Positions 20,501 to 32,021 of a DNA stretch of 64,000 nt are shown here, piece by piece. This DNA comes from Phyto melanocephala. Its lineage: Eukaryota > Arthropoda > Insecta > Diptera > Rhinophoridae. The stretch spans positions 11,631,474 to 11,695,473 of the forward strand of contig OW799236.1 in the NCBI GenBank assembly GCA_941918925.1. The letters are read 5' to 3'. Each line of letters begins with the position of its first letter. Position 1 is the stretch's first letter. A model generated the notes under the pieces. It did not search any database. It was not told the origin of the DNA and saw nothing but the letters and a program-made list of their open reading frames with translations. The translations under genes were made by a program, and so were the position numbers.

Positions 20501-23450
20501 TAATTCATTATTTGTTATCTTTGTTAATATAATATAATACTTTTGTATCTCAGGTTTTATTTATTTATTTTATTTATTTATTTATTTATTTATTCAAAAA
20601 TTAATCGAGCCCTTGTGGGCCATACATGATTAATATAAATGTTATAATTATGCAATGAAATAATAAGTATAAATTGACAAATGAAATAACTAAATGTAAT
20701 ATACAAGAGAAAAAAAAAAACAACTAATAAAAGCAAAATAGCAAATAAGGCCAAATATATCAGTACTCAACAGCAGTTAATAATCCTGAAAAAGAATTAA
20801 TAATTTTCCTTTAAAAGACAACAACGAAAAATTAAATCTCTTCAAATTATGAGGTAAGTCATTCCATAGTCTACAAACTCTAACCAAAAAAGATCTTTCA
20901 AAGGTGGAATTGTTAATTTTAGGTAAAATTAATGTCGGATTTCGCGTAGATCTGGAAAAATGAAAAAGCTGCAAAAGACATAATGGAAATTGTCGAGATA
21001 TAATCTGAAATAGGGTTAATAAAATTTTAATTTTAACGAAAGACATAAACGAACATTTTAAGAATCTTAATGAATATTGAGACACATGATTTGCAATTCT
21101 GATATTAAAAACATATCTAATAATTCTATTAAAAATTAATTTTAAACGCTGCAAATTAGACGAAGTAGTTCCACTGTAAATAACAATGCCATAGCATATA
21201 TGAGTAAAAAGAAGGGAATGTGCTATTTGTTGCCTTATTCTAAAAGGCAAGTAATATTTTGCCGTATACAAAGATCTCAACGCAAAATTTACTTTGGCAC
21301 TGACATTACAAATATGTTTTTCAAAAGTAAGATTTTTATCTAGCGTTAAACCAAGACAAAGAACTTCCTCAACAAAAGGTATACATTCTCCCCCAATGGT
21401 AATATTCATACAGTCTACATTACTATCACGTCTTCCAAAAGTAATCGCCTTTGTCTTATTAGGATTAAATTTAAGTCTATTTAATAGTGCCCACTCATTA
21501 GCTCTTAACAAAGTATAATTTATGATAGACTCATGACAATCTAAATATTGCCATTTATTACTATGTAATATTGTTATTTTGGCCACGAAGGCTTTATATT
21601 ACGGAATGAATAAATAAATAAATAAATAAAACTTAAAATTTTTAATATTTTAATAATTTGAATAAAGGTATAATTAGGTTTGAATCATTTCCAAAATGAC
21701 CAGTATTATGCATATTGAATTTTTTAACAAACTTTAAAAATTAAAGAAAAAAAACTGAACAAATGTCTTAATAATGTTTTCTAAATATTTATTTATTTAA
21801 TTATTTATTCAAAGTAATATAAAGCCTCCTTAGGCCAATTAAAATATATTACAAAGTTAAATCCTGAACATTAATATTGCAAAAATTATCTACAAATAAA
21901 AACCTAACATATATGACCATTGGTTCCCAATCTTATGAAAAGAAATCAAATAAATGTAATAGTAAATTTTACGATCGCAATACATCGTTACAGAAAAAGC
22001 CAAAACATTGCAGCTTTATAAATACTGTCGTGCGTTACAGGTTTCAGGGTTAGTTTACATTTTTATTCGAAATTATTGTCCATTACTGTGTAAAATATTT
22101 ATTACTTTTCTGGATCTTACAGTAACATTAGAAAATTTTGTTTACTTTGAAGCACTTATTTTTGGGTTTTGGTACACTTTCAACATAATACTCCTAAAAG
22201 CTTTTTTGGTCGCCCAGACCGTAGTTTGCTTTCAGCACTGATTCTGTTTTATAGATTATAATTTTTGGACTGTAGCTCAAGTAAATTTTAAGGTTTTTGG
22301 CAATTTCTCAATGGATTTACCTTCCTTGAGGAGTTTGACCACTAAAACACGTACTAAAGTTGATATTTCTGCTCTAGCACACGTTTCCAAAAAGTCGAGC
22401 TTCAACAAACACTTTTTGCAACTGAATAATAGTATTACTTGTAAAGCAACACAAATTCGTAAAACTAACGGTTGTTTTCACTTTTTTTGTTTTTATTTTC
22501 CATTTGATTTTAGAAGATGCGACGCTGTATTGAGACTTTTTTCCTGTTAATTTTTATGTTTATCCCTTACAACTTCTAGGAAACTAATATTTTTAATTTT
22601 TTTCCTCAGTTAATCTTAAATATTAATGCCTTAATCATACATATAAAGTAAATATCTGGTATTACCAGTAAAAAAAATATCTTGCTGTATCCCAGCAAAA
22701 AAAAAATTGGAAGTAGTGCAAAGCAAATTACATTTTAAAGACTTCTTAATTAATTGTGTAAAAGCAATAATTCTAAATGACTCCCTAAATTCAAAGCAAT
22801 TTGCCATAAATGATGTGCTTAAAAACAAACAAAATTAACTCATGTAACAGCGGATGCTTTTCACCATAGATATATGCATTAGTTCTGTGCACTTGCTAAA
22901 ATAGGGTGCAGTTCATTAATATATTCATGTAAACACATGATCTCCAATGGAACACTAAATTTAAAATCATTAGTGTTTTCACTTAAATTTAATCACTTCG
23001 TCACCAGTTGAACCCCTGCAAGTTCACCTTTTTTTAAATTTCAGATTTTTTTGCTGGGATGTAGAGTTTTTTCCTTAATTGTATGTAGGTAGGTATTCAG
23101 TATATATTTTTTACTTACTTTCCCAATATATCATCCATATCACCTCGAGAAGGTGTAACTCCTCTATATCTGCCCTTGCATGATAAGGGCATCAATTCAT
23201 CAGCTGGATAGGCATTATCCATGTAGGCATGATAAGCATGATAAAACATGTCTCGAGCTTCTTCTCTGTATAAAAAAATAAAATAAATTGTATCTTAAGC
23301 ACGACAAACAACTATAATAAAATTCAAATACCTTAAAGCTTCTCGTTCTTTATGGGACATATTTTGTGTTGGAATGGTTTCACATATTGCCATAGTGGTG
23401 AACAAGACTAACGCCATCGTTATCGACAATAAAAACTTCAACGGCGTCAT
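14513..23450 (-). CDS. EDEM3: EDEM3-type ER degradation-enhancing mannosidase-like protein
   Basis: Acts in the ER lumen in glycoprotein quality control: EDEM proteins (GH47) trim or recognise mannose on misfolded proteins and send them to ERAD. Seven exons were assembled: 23332-23450, 23119-23265, 17262-17680, 16409-17203, 16078-16340, 15831-15929 and 14513-15076, in frame throughout, 801 residues. A signal peptide occupies residues 1-22. The GH47 domain (about 48-494) shows [51 protein letters not shown] and [11 protein letters not shown] protease-associated (PA) domain follows (about 630-745), which singles out the EDEM3 type. The tail ends in DKEL, a KDEL-like retrieval signal. The start at 23450 was chosen because the signal peptide begins there; an in-frame ATG at 23540 is possible. 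Drosophila's member may be named Edem2. Intron 2 (5.4 kb) is full of transposon remains. Confidence 0.93.
17863..17920 (-). repeat. 3' tail of a LINE family, T1
   Basis: (TTTA)n followed by AATACAAAAAGCCTGTAAGG. On the minus strand this reads as GGCC...GGCTTT...(TAAA)n, the terminus shared with the LINE fragment at 20556-21590. Lies in EDEM intron 2. Confidence 0.5.
18410..18505. repeat. Dispersed repeat, relative of 10715-10830
   Basis: Shares ATGACAAATTAT, GAAGTCGCGAAAAAGTAA and CCTACTTTTG with 10715-10830. Lies in EDEM intron 2. Confidence 0.4.
19041..19521 (+). repeat. mini-me/DINE-like repeat, copy F (variant)
   Basis: A diverged subfamily beginning TTATAACCTTCACACAAAAG with the conserved CATTTCCGATCCCATAAAG and GAGTCGATTAAGC blocks. 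The GTCY tract is short. A 3' end with GTGAAGGGTATATAAG and the TTCGGCACGGCCGAA hairpin is intact. Internal body blocks between 19230 and 19280 are deleted. Lies in EDEM intron 2. Confidence 0.7.
19522..20555. other. EDEM intron 2 sequence, AT-rich
   Basis: A tetranucleotide run of ATGT type lies near 19940-19962. Nothing else recognisable. Confidence 0.4.
20556..21590 (-). mobile_element. 5'-truncated LINE: C-terminal part of a reverse transcriptase and 3' end
   Basis: A 269-codon frame (20777-21586, minus) encodes the end of a non-LTR reverse transcriptase. Visible are [18 protein letters not shown] (the stretch after the catalytic YxDD region), [17 protein letters not shown] (motif 7-like) and the [14 protein letters not shown] / [14 protein letters not shown] segment usual in jockey/CR1-like elements. 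The catalytic YxDD box, endonuclease and ORF1 are absent. The 3' end is at 20556-20605, a (TAAA)n tail preceded by a GGCC-bearing block. The frame has no stop over 269 codons, so this truncated copy is fairly young. It lies in EDEM intron 2, same strand as EDEM. Confidence 0.8.
21583..21630 (+). repeat. LINE 3' tail in the opposite orientation, T2'
   Basis: GGCCACGAAGGCTTTATATT followed by (AAAT)n. It abuts the truncated 5' end of the minus-strand LINE fragment, so two tails point outward from one RT fragment. Confidence 0.55.
21783..21870 (-). repeat. 3' tail of the LINE family, T3
   Basis: (TTTA)n, then CAAAGTAATATAAAGCCTCC and TTAGGCC. It matches the tails at 20556, 27424 and 49186. Only the terminal part is present (EDEM intron 2). 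Confidence 0.55.
22000..22450 (-). pseudogene. Tc1-like transposase remnant
   Basis: Read on the minus strand from about 22380, the translation gives a helix-turn-helix-like stretch [19 protein letters not shown] followed by TVQKL. In a shifted frame it gives [11 protein letters not shown], the GRPR-like hook between the two N-terminal DNA-binding domains of Tc1/mariner transposases. Stops and at least one frameshift break it. The DDE domain is not recognisable. Lies in EDEM intron 2. Confidence 0.6.
22691..23058. mobile_element. MITE with CCCAGCAAAAAA ends
   Basis: The left end CCCAGCAAAAAAA (22691-) and right end TTTTTTTGCTGGG (to 23058) form a short TIR of about 13 bases. An AT dinucleotide flanks both sides. 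The interior contains a block (22980-23030) whose reverse complement is found, diverged, at 3600-3660 and 13030-13080. The right end is only 60 bases from the EDEM exon 2 donor site. Confidence 0.6.
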
Positions 23451-25757
23451 TGTGGAAGCAGAAGTAGTTATAAAAACTTTTGATATGACAAGTGATTTTT
23501 GGCAGCTTTCAAAGCTAAATCGTTTTACAAAATTTGGCATTTCTTACTAAGTAATAGAATAAAATGGTCAACAAAAATCTTGTTTATTTATTTCAGCGAA
23601 TATATATGTATATTAACTGCAGAATGTTAGTTGATCAAATCGATCAAAACTTTTTTTTAGCAGGAAAGAACTTTTAACAACAGCAGAACTGATTCAATAA
23701 CAACCGCTTTTACTTTTGTAATGTTTATTGCTGTATTTTTTTTGCGTGGTGTATTAATTATTAGTAGCTGCATTGACCTTCACTTTGAACGTGTTGTTTT
23801 ATTTTTGATATAAACTTTAATTGGTGTTTTGTATTATATATATGTATATGTTTTTTCTTTTTACTTTATTCATTTTATTATTAAATTTATATAAATATGT
23901 ATGCTGTTATTTTTTTTTTTTTTAATTTTTTATAAGTTGAAAATTAAATTATACTATTAATTTTTGATTATTGTTACAAATTATTAAATTAAATTCAAGG
24001 CAAAGATGAGAGGAGAGTGATATTTAATTTGTACTCTTATTATTTTTTATGGCTATTTTCCTCCACATACTGGTACAAATATTTGTAACATTATTTGCCA
24101 CATAAAATTTTTTTATTTCTAATATTTTTGTGGTTTTAACATAACTTAAAGTTTTTCAATTATTGCAAACATTTTATTTAACATTTTTTTTTTTTTAATT
24201 TTTGGCTTTTTTTGAAGTTTTTATGATCTATTAATGTCACTTTTTTGTGCTACGATATTCAATCCTTTTTACTACTATGAAAATTTTTTATTTCTGTTTC
24301 GAGTATCTGCAAATAAAATTTTACACTATTTATAATTTTTTTCAATAATATGATTTGTTTGCAATATATTGTGCATTTAAAGTATTTTTGGAAGAAAATT
24401 TTTAATATTTCTTCTTTTCTTATGACAACTCAACTTGTTCTGTTTTAACTAAAACTGGGGGTAGACGTCAAATGTTTTATTATTGCAAATAGCTGAGTTG
24501 TACTTTTCGTGAGAAGAGTTAGTGAGGACATCGAATCGATAAGTTTTTTTTTATATAAATACTGCTATATAGAGAACAAAATATATGACTTAATTTTTTG
24601 TCATAAACTAAAAAAGCATATGACGTATTTAATTCTTTTATACGTGCTACTTAACTTCCACTAAAAAGCTGGCCCTATTTTTACAAGAATTCGTGTGTAC
24701 ATTTAAGTACGTACAAGAAATGTTTCAATTCATGATTCTATAGGCTATTTTTTATTTTTTAACCAAATACGATTCAATTAGGTAACGAAATTGTTTCGAT
24801 TTACAATTTATTATTTAGGTTCAATACATTCTTTGATTTTCAACTGAGATCACATTTGTATTTAATTGATTTAGCTATGGCATATCCAAGAAAATTTTGC
24901 GAAATCCGCTAATGACAACAAATTTAGACCATTAAATTTTTATATATAATAAATGTGTTTTTTATATGAATAATATGCCTTACGCGGTGAAAGTAACAAT
25001 ATGACGTTGCAATAATTTTAAATGCTTACGAAAATAAAATGATATATGATATAAAAAAAGTTGATAAATTTGATTAAGAAATTTTAGAGTTCTATACAAT
25101 ATTATCGCAGACACAGGATTTTTTCTCCCTTTTTATATATGGAGTTTGACAAATCTTCGGTATACAAAAAAATGTCAGCTTGGCTGTCGTCACTACCTGC
25201 ATTAGTGTACCCTGGTAAATTTTATTTAAATTTAGTCCTTAGAGGTCATCTTTCTACTTTGTAACACGAAAAAACGTAAAGGAGTACGGAGTAGGATAAA
25301 CAGCACTTAATTCGTTATATGCCCCGCTTGCGAGATCATGCTGTTGCAACAACAGTAAGTTTAAAAAGTTAAATTTAGTATAAGCAATACGATATAGTAA
25401 AATAATGACTCGAAACATCATCATAGTCATATGTCAATTAAAATGCATTTTCTTTGTATGGGAGATGCCATGCTCAATTTTGCCTTTTTTCAAAACAATC
25501 CTTGTCCTGCTTATTGCGCATTTTACAAAAAGGGTTAGCGATATTGGTTATGACTTTTTTAAGTTATGCTTTTACAATAAGCATATAAAATACTTTTTGT
25601 GAAAAGAAATTTATCTCCCATAGTGATAACTATTGTTAAGCTGGTAACTCCCTACAATTTAACTCTTCCCAAGGCGAACTCTTCCATTATTTACAAACGT
25701 CAATATTTTGTTTTTATTTTTGTGAGCGGATTTTTCAAAACAATAAAAATAGTAAAA
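23451..25757. promoter_or_regulatory. Divergent intergenic region between EDEM and okra
   Basis: About 2.3 kb separates the two start codons, so both promoters should lie here. ATCGATAA at 24535-24542 resembles the Drosophila DRE core (TATCGATA). Otherwise the region is AT-rich. The small frames at 25405-25802 have no recognisable content. No TATA box could be assigned with confidence. Confidence 0.4.
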
Positions 25758-28700
25758 ATGGTAAAGTTTTATATATGTTATATTATTAATAAATTTTTTT
25801 AAATTACAAATTTGTGTTATCAAAAGCGTCGCAGCTTAGCTCCTAGTCAAAATCCATCAAATAAGCTTAAGCCTTGTCTTAGTTTTACCACTCCATTTCA
25901 AAATAAACGCAAGCGATCATGTGTCCATGAAAACGTTCAAATACAAAGATTCCCTTCATTAACGCAATCTTCATTACTTAGTTGTATGCCACAAAGTGAT
26001 TATGAGTTGGCTATTTCAAAGATATTGTCAAAACCTTTTAAGGTGCCCATAGCGAACTATATACCGGATTATAATAGTGGCAACAGATGTTTAGGTTTAC
26101 GACGGAGTACCGTTAGAAAAGCTTTACATGATCCCTTTGCTTGTAATGCCCTAGTGTTGTATACTCCACCCAATTACAGCGAACATGAACGTTTGTCAAT
26201 TGATCCCAATAAGATATTGGTACATATAGTAGTAGATCCTATATTAAGTAATATATTGCGTCCCCATCAACGGGAGGGTGTGCGTTTTATGTATGAATGT
26301 GTCGAGGGTAAAAAGGGGCCTTTTAATGGATGTATAATGGCTGACGAAATGGGTTTAGGTAAAACCTTGCAGTGTGTCACTTTAGCCTGGACTTTGTTAA
26401 GACAGGGAGCAGATTGCAAACCATCAATTTCTAAGATAATTATTGTGTGTCCATCGTCATTGGTAAAAAATTGGGAAAAGGAATTTCAAAAATGGCTACA
26501 TGGTCGAATGCACTGTTTGGCAATGGAAGGTGGTTCTAAAGAGGACACAACGCGTTCACTAGAACAATTTGCATACAATACTAGTCAGCGCTGTGGTACT
26601 CCGGTGCTAATAATATCATACGAAACTTTTCGCATTTATGCGGAAATCTTATGCCGCAATAAAATCGGGATGGTTATTTGTGATGAAGGACATCGTCTTA
26701 AAAATAGTGACAATCTTACCTATCAGGCTTTAATGGGCTTGAAAACCAAACGTCGTGTCTTACTATCGGGTACTCCGATACAAAACGATCTCACCGAGTA
26801 CTTTAGTTTAGTTAACTTTGTAAATCCTAATATGCTGGGAACAGCCACCGAATTTAAGCGGAATTATGAGAACACCATCTTGAGAGGACAAAATGCTGAT
26901 TCCAGTGATAAAGAAAGACAAAGGGCTGTAGAAAAGACCCAAGAACTGGTTGCTATTGTAAATCAATGTATCATAAGGAGGACAAATCAAATATTGACTA
27001 AATATTTGCCGGTCAAATTTGAAATGGTAATATGTGCTAAAATGACAGCTTTACAGTTGGAGTTGTATAGAAATTTCTTAAAATCTGATAAAATTAGAAA
27101 GAGTTTACAAGGTAAGTTGTAAAAATCTTAAAACAGAGCGCTAAGTATGCCTTAATAAAAACTTAATAACAATTAATTACAGTTAATTAATTTTACACTT
27201 TGAAATTATTTACTTTTAAAGATCTCACTGCAGATTTATATCCATATTTTTTTTTAGATTCTAGTGAAAAATCATCAACTCTTTCCGCCTTGGCCGATAT
27301 TACAACTTTGAAGAAGTTATGCAGCCATCCCGACTTAATCTATGAAAAAATATTGGCGCGGGAAAATGGTTTTGAAAATTCTCAAAATGTTTTACCGGCC
27401 AACTATAAAACAAAGTAAGTTACATATTGTTTATTTAATTATTTATTTATTAACTTCATAGTTTTAAAAAGAGCCTATCCTTAGGCCAAAAATATTGTTA
27501 ACATTCATTTACCTAATTAAAAGAATGAATTCTAAAACTAAATACATACATTTTTAAACATAGGCTACGTAAACCATAAGCTGCTATTTCCTAGTTTAAT
27601 AGCTGAAATTATATACGATTTTTAAAATTATCTTTATAGAGAATTCAATCCAGAATTTAGTGGTAAATTTATGTTATTGGATTTTATATTAGCTACCGTA
27701 AGAGCCAATACCGATGATAAAGTTGTTCTAATCTCAAATTATACACAAACCTTGGACTTATTTGAACAATTGGCTAAAAAAAGGTACAAAAGTAAAATAT
27801 TTTCGTAATCTTTACGTCATCAAATTTTAGTTCTATAACAGAAAGTCAATAATTAGGCCAAAAAAATTTTATTTCCAGAAAATATCCCTTTGTGCGTCTA
27901 GATGGTTCCATGACTATTAAAAAACGCAGCAAAGTGGTTGATCAGTTCAATGATCCCAATGTTGATTGTTTTCTCTTTATGTTGAGTTCTAAGGCTGGAG
28001 GTTGTGGTTTGAATTTAGTTGGAGCTAATCGTTTGTTTATGTTTGATCCTGATTGGAATCCAGCAAATGATGAACAGGCCATGGCGCGTATTTGGAGAGA
28101 TGGTCAAAAGAAAGCTTGTTTTATATATCGTTTGGTGGCGGTAAATAACATTTGCCAAATATAAGTATGTATGTACATGCAAAACCAATTCTTTTCTAAC
28201 ATTTTTAGACTGGTTCCATTGAAGAAAAAATCCTGCAGCGTCAAACCCATAAAAAGTCTTTATCAAGTACTATTATTGACAATAACGAAAGTGAAGAAAA
28301 GCACTTTACGCGAGACGATTTAAAAGATTTATTTAGTTATGAAGATAACATCCTATCAGATACACACAACAAGTAATAACAAATTATCATTATAATTTTT
28401 TTCAATTACAATAATCTTGAAACTATATTACAGACTCAAATGCAAACGCTGTGTTAATAACATACAAACCAAACCACCGCCAGATGATTCCGACTGTACT
28501 TCCCATTTGTCGCAGTGGTATCATTGCTCTAATAACAAGGGTCTTCCGGATAGTACCTTATCACAGGCTTGGCAAACCAGCAAATGTATTTCATTTGTAT
28601 TTCATCATCGTTCGCAGGCTGAGAATAAAGCGAACACTCAAGATCAGACAACAAGTGATCAGTTAGATGTCGCAAAAGAACATAGCAAGAGTGCAAATGT

Positions 28701-28773
28701 AGTTTATATGGAAGATGAGGTGGAGTCTGATGAGGAATACAATGATGACAGTAAAGACAGTGATTTTGAGTAG
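25758..28773 (+). CDS. okr: Rad54 homologous recombination translocase (okra)
   Basis: A Swi2/Snf2 DNA translocase that works with Rad51 in strand exchange and chromatin opening during double-strand break repair, in the nucleus. Exons: 25758-25760, 25827-27111, 27258-27414, 27640-27783, 27879-28140, 28209-28372 and 28434-28773, 784 residues. Exon 1 contributes only the ATG; splicing gives the Rad54 N-terminus MRRSLAPSQ. Family landmarks are [16 protein letters not shown]-like RKALHDP, Walker A DEMGLGKT (about 174-181), DEGH (about 287-290), [36 protein letters not shown] and the C-terminal CKRC / [10 protein letters not shown] segment. All domains are intact. A poly(A) signal AATAAA is at 28809-28814. 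The gene is divergent from EDEM and convergent with Bem46. A LINE tail lies in the intron at 27424-27500. Confidence 0.97.
27424..27500 (-). repeat. LINE 3' tail in okra intron, T4
   Basis: TTTATTTAATTATTTATTTA followed by AAAAAGAGCCTATCCTTAGG matches the other (TTTA)n/GGCC tails, in the same orientation. Confidence 0.5.
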
Positions 28774-28808
28774 ATTTCTTTCTAATTTTATCTAGCAATC
28801 AATTGCTA

Positions 28809-28814
28809 AATAAA
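28809..28814 (+). terminator. Poly(A) signal of okra
   Basis: AATAAA 36 bases after the okra TAG, within a suitable AT-rich 3' flank. Confidence 0.65.
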
Positions 28815-28962
28815 GTATTTTCTTTAAAAAAATATAAAATTTAAGTTGATTATTTATTTGTATTGAAATTAACAAATAAATTTAGGGGAAATTTAAAAAA
28901 TTTTAATAAATGAAAAAATGTAAATTTTACAAATGATGCCTTCATTTATACATACGTACATT

Positions 28963-29188
28963 TCGATGGCTTAATATAAAAAAGGCGTATCTCGATTTTA
29001 AACAATAACGAATTTTAAATGTTTTCTGGTAGAACGCATACATACACATCACCCCTAAGTGAGCTAAGGTTGAAGATAAGGGATTTATGGCCAAATAAAA
29101 AAAGCTCAAACTCTGTATTGAATTTTATTCAGTTTTTTCTCTCTCCTGTAAACATTGAGTTACGACTTTTGTATATTAAGCCATCGAT
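28963..29188. mobile_element. Small TIR element (226 bp)
   Basis: Perfect 16-base inverted ends TCGATGGCTTAATATA (28963-28978 and, reversed, 29173-29188). An imperfect match extends inward to about 31 bases through CGTA-CTC. A third copy of the terminus, ATATCGATGGCTTA, follows at 29195-29208 and forms a 14-base palindrome with the right end. No coding content. Family unknown. Confidence 0.6.
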
Positions 29189-29208
29189 ATGTATATATCG
29201 ATGGCTTA

Positions 29209-29449
29209 CTATTTAACATAATTCTAAAAAAGTTTTTGTTGACAATATACATAAAAAACTTAGTTTACAATTTTGATGAAAAAATGTTTTACTGAAAGGC
29301 ACTTTTAGGTATCTCTTTTCGTAGTTAAACGACTCTAAAGGTCTTGAAGGGATATTCTTTTAAATCTAAGTGGATTAGTGGCAGTAGGAGAGCTGTTGGT
29401 AGAATTATTAAGATGTAAGTCAAGACTAATATAGCATAGAGGAACGGAA
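29209..29449. other. Intergenic, nothing recognised
   Basis: No frame or repeat match. Confidence 0.35.
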
Positions 29450-29770
29450 AATACTGCATAGTTTCAAGGGCTTAATGGCCAACGTCTAACTCAGTGAACT
29501 CTAAGGTGATTGTAAACCTAAATAGGGTATGTCTGATAGCCATTATTGGGGCTATTACGGGACATTATTCGATATTCGAACTAAAATCAGCAGATATGAT
29601 GCAACACTTCAAATTATTGTATAATGTGTCAGGAAAAGAAAAATAGAAAAATGGTAGAACTTGTCTGTCAATTTCTATGATTGCAGAACCATAGATTAAG
29701 GTGGGTTGGTAAGCGATTCCACAAAAGAATTAAGTGATATTTTGAAGTGCAAACTAGAGAATATCATCAA
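29450..29770 (+). pseudogene. Decayed LINE fragment (post-RNase H region)
   Basis: Translation near 29516-29620 gives LNRVCLIAIIGAITGHYSIF and then continues hydrophilic. This resembles the LTGH-type motif after the RNase H domain of non-LTR retrotransposons. Stops follow within 50 codons. Assignment is tentative. Confidence 0.35.
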
Positions 29771-30633
29771 AAATATTAAGGAAGTAATTGTAAAAAGTTA
29801 ATGATGGCTTGTTATTCATTTCCTTTTATCTTAGGCTTATCTTGTTTTTAATAATTTCTTCTGTACTTTCGTAGGGGATGTACAAATGGACTCCATTGGT
29901 TTTCGAGTGTAAGTGTATAGAAGTGTTTTCTTAGATTCCTGTTTAATCTAAACAATTCAGTCAAATTTAACAAATCATCAATTCAGTCAAATTTAACAAA
30001 TCATCAATTCAAGTTATTTTAACAAAACTAAAACATCTATATTTGCAGTTATTTTTAATTTATTTTTTTAATGTTATATGAATAATGGTAATTCAGAATT
30101 TAATTTAATTATTTTTTAAAATTTTTAATTTAAATTTAATACTTTAAAAATTTTAATTAATAATATTGTTTATTTCTAAATACTTATATTATTTACATTT
30201 TAAAGCTTTTATTTGAAATTTAATTATAGAATTTGCTTTATAATTTTACTTACACAGCCTCTCTCAACTTTATATAAAAAAAAATATTTTGTTATATTTT
30301 ACAGTGAATTAATATTCCCTACTTAAGATCATCCGAGTTCTAAACTACATATTTAACAGATTTAGTTTAATTATTAACAAACTATTTATTTTGGCAGTTA
30401 ACATATTTAAGCATTAGTTGATTAACATACATAAGTTAGTGTAGGAAGTTAAAAGTTGAAATATAGTATGATTATTTTTAGTTAGAGGCTTTTTTCTATA
30501 TAGAATATATTAAAATTCAATTTAATAAAAAAATGCGTACAATTCCTAACAAATCGTAAGAATAGTTGTTTTTGGTTATAAAACTTAACAAGTATGTATA
30601 GTATAAGCTGAACATAATATAACAAAAGACATA
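29771..30633. other. okra-Bem46 convergent spacer, AT-rich
   Basis: Contains a short tandem duplication of AATTCAGTCAAATTTAACAA at about 29955-30006 and a candidate minus-strand AATAAA for Bem46 at 30385-30390. Nothing else. Confidence 0.45.
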
Positions 30634-32021
30634 TTAAACATCTTGGATTTCATTCCAAACATTACTTTTCTCTGGAGGCCTCTCCAAGGGTGGCACAATA
30701 TTTTGACATTCATTCAGAAAGGCTTTAATACTCTGGTAATAGCTGTAAAAAATTATAGCTATATGAAGATACGTGTACAAAAAATCGGTTTTGTTATATT
30801 TGTTATTATTATTATTATTGTTAGATTTTAAGACCTTTTTTTAATTCACAAAAATTATTAGTTAAAGATTTTTCTACAAATTATTGCAAATATATGAAAA
30901 AAAACTATTTTGTCTGTAAACTGATCCTTACATACAAATGTTAATACTTAAAATGTTAGTATACAAACTGTTACACTTACCCTTCTACTATCCATGTGTC
31001 ATTGTGTGAGCCACCGACAAATTCCAGTATACGTTTACGATCACTACCACAGGCCGTATACAGGGTTTGCATCATATGAGGTGGAACTAGGTTATCTGCC
31101 AAACCGGATATAAAAAGAAATGGCACTGAGCACTTTGATATTTTTGATATTGAATGAAACTGTTATATAAAAAGAAACAAATTAAGAAAGTTCGCCCTAT
31201 ATTTTTCAAATGCGAACTCACCTTATTTTTATACAATATATGAGGTATAAACTTAACAGAAGGATGTACTAACTCTACTGCCATTTCCGGTATACTTGTA
31301 AAAGTATTCTCTACAATGGCACACATAATTTTTTGGCCATATACAGTGTCAGCGGCCACATCGATGGCAACTGCACCACCTAATGAGCGCCCAAATACTA
31401 CAATTTGCGAATGATCCAAATCGTGACGTGTATAAAGGTAATCTATGGCTGCTCGTGCATCTGTTATAAGACCCTTTTCACTAGGGGCACCCGTTGACAG
31501 TCCATAGCCCCTATACTCTACCATAAGAATGTTACAATTTAGATGATAGAATATACCCCAAACATTTTGCATTCGATGGCCCATATTACCGGCATTACCG
31601 TGGAAGTATACAAATGTTGGTACATTTTTAGAGCGTTCTTCTGGTTGACTTACCCAAAATGAATGCAGTGTAACTTTGTCGGGGGTACGTATACTCACGG
31701 TTTCATGAGGCAAGTTATGCATAGTGGGTATGGGTATGTAGATACGGGAATTAGCAGGCAAATCGGGATGATAAAGCAAAACATCTTGCGCGTAGTAAAA
31801 AATACCTGGCAAAACATTACCTTCACCTTTTAAAAACTTTGTAAATATAGGTAAAAAACAAAAAGCTTACCCAATAAAACAAAAGCAATTAAGGCCATAG
31901 TTAAGTAACCACCATAAAAATAATAAAATATAAAGCAGAGTAAAAACGAGGCCATGCATATTGCCCACACACTACGCGACTGTGGTAATTTGACCACGGC
32001 AATTTCTTTATTCAAAGACAT
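30634..32021 (-). CDS. Bem46: Alpha/beta hydrolase, Bem46/ABHD13 family
   Basis: A membrane-anchored serine hydrolase of the Bem46/WAV2/ABHD13 family; physiological substrate not known to me. Exons: 31871-32021, 31222-31820, 30981-31159 and 30634-30742, giving 345 residues in one frame. The N-terminus has hydrophobic membrane segments (about 17-50). Oxyanion-hole motif FHGNAGNMGH sits near 123-132. The nucleophile elbow GRSLGG puts Ser at about 196. SGLADNLVPP supplies Asp about 272 and GGSHNDTW supplies His about 302, so the triad is complete. Intron 1 is only 50 bases. The gene is convergent with okra. Upstream it faces the intergenic region now occupied by Tigger-like and LTR elements. Confidence 0.95.
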
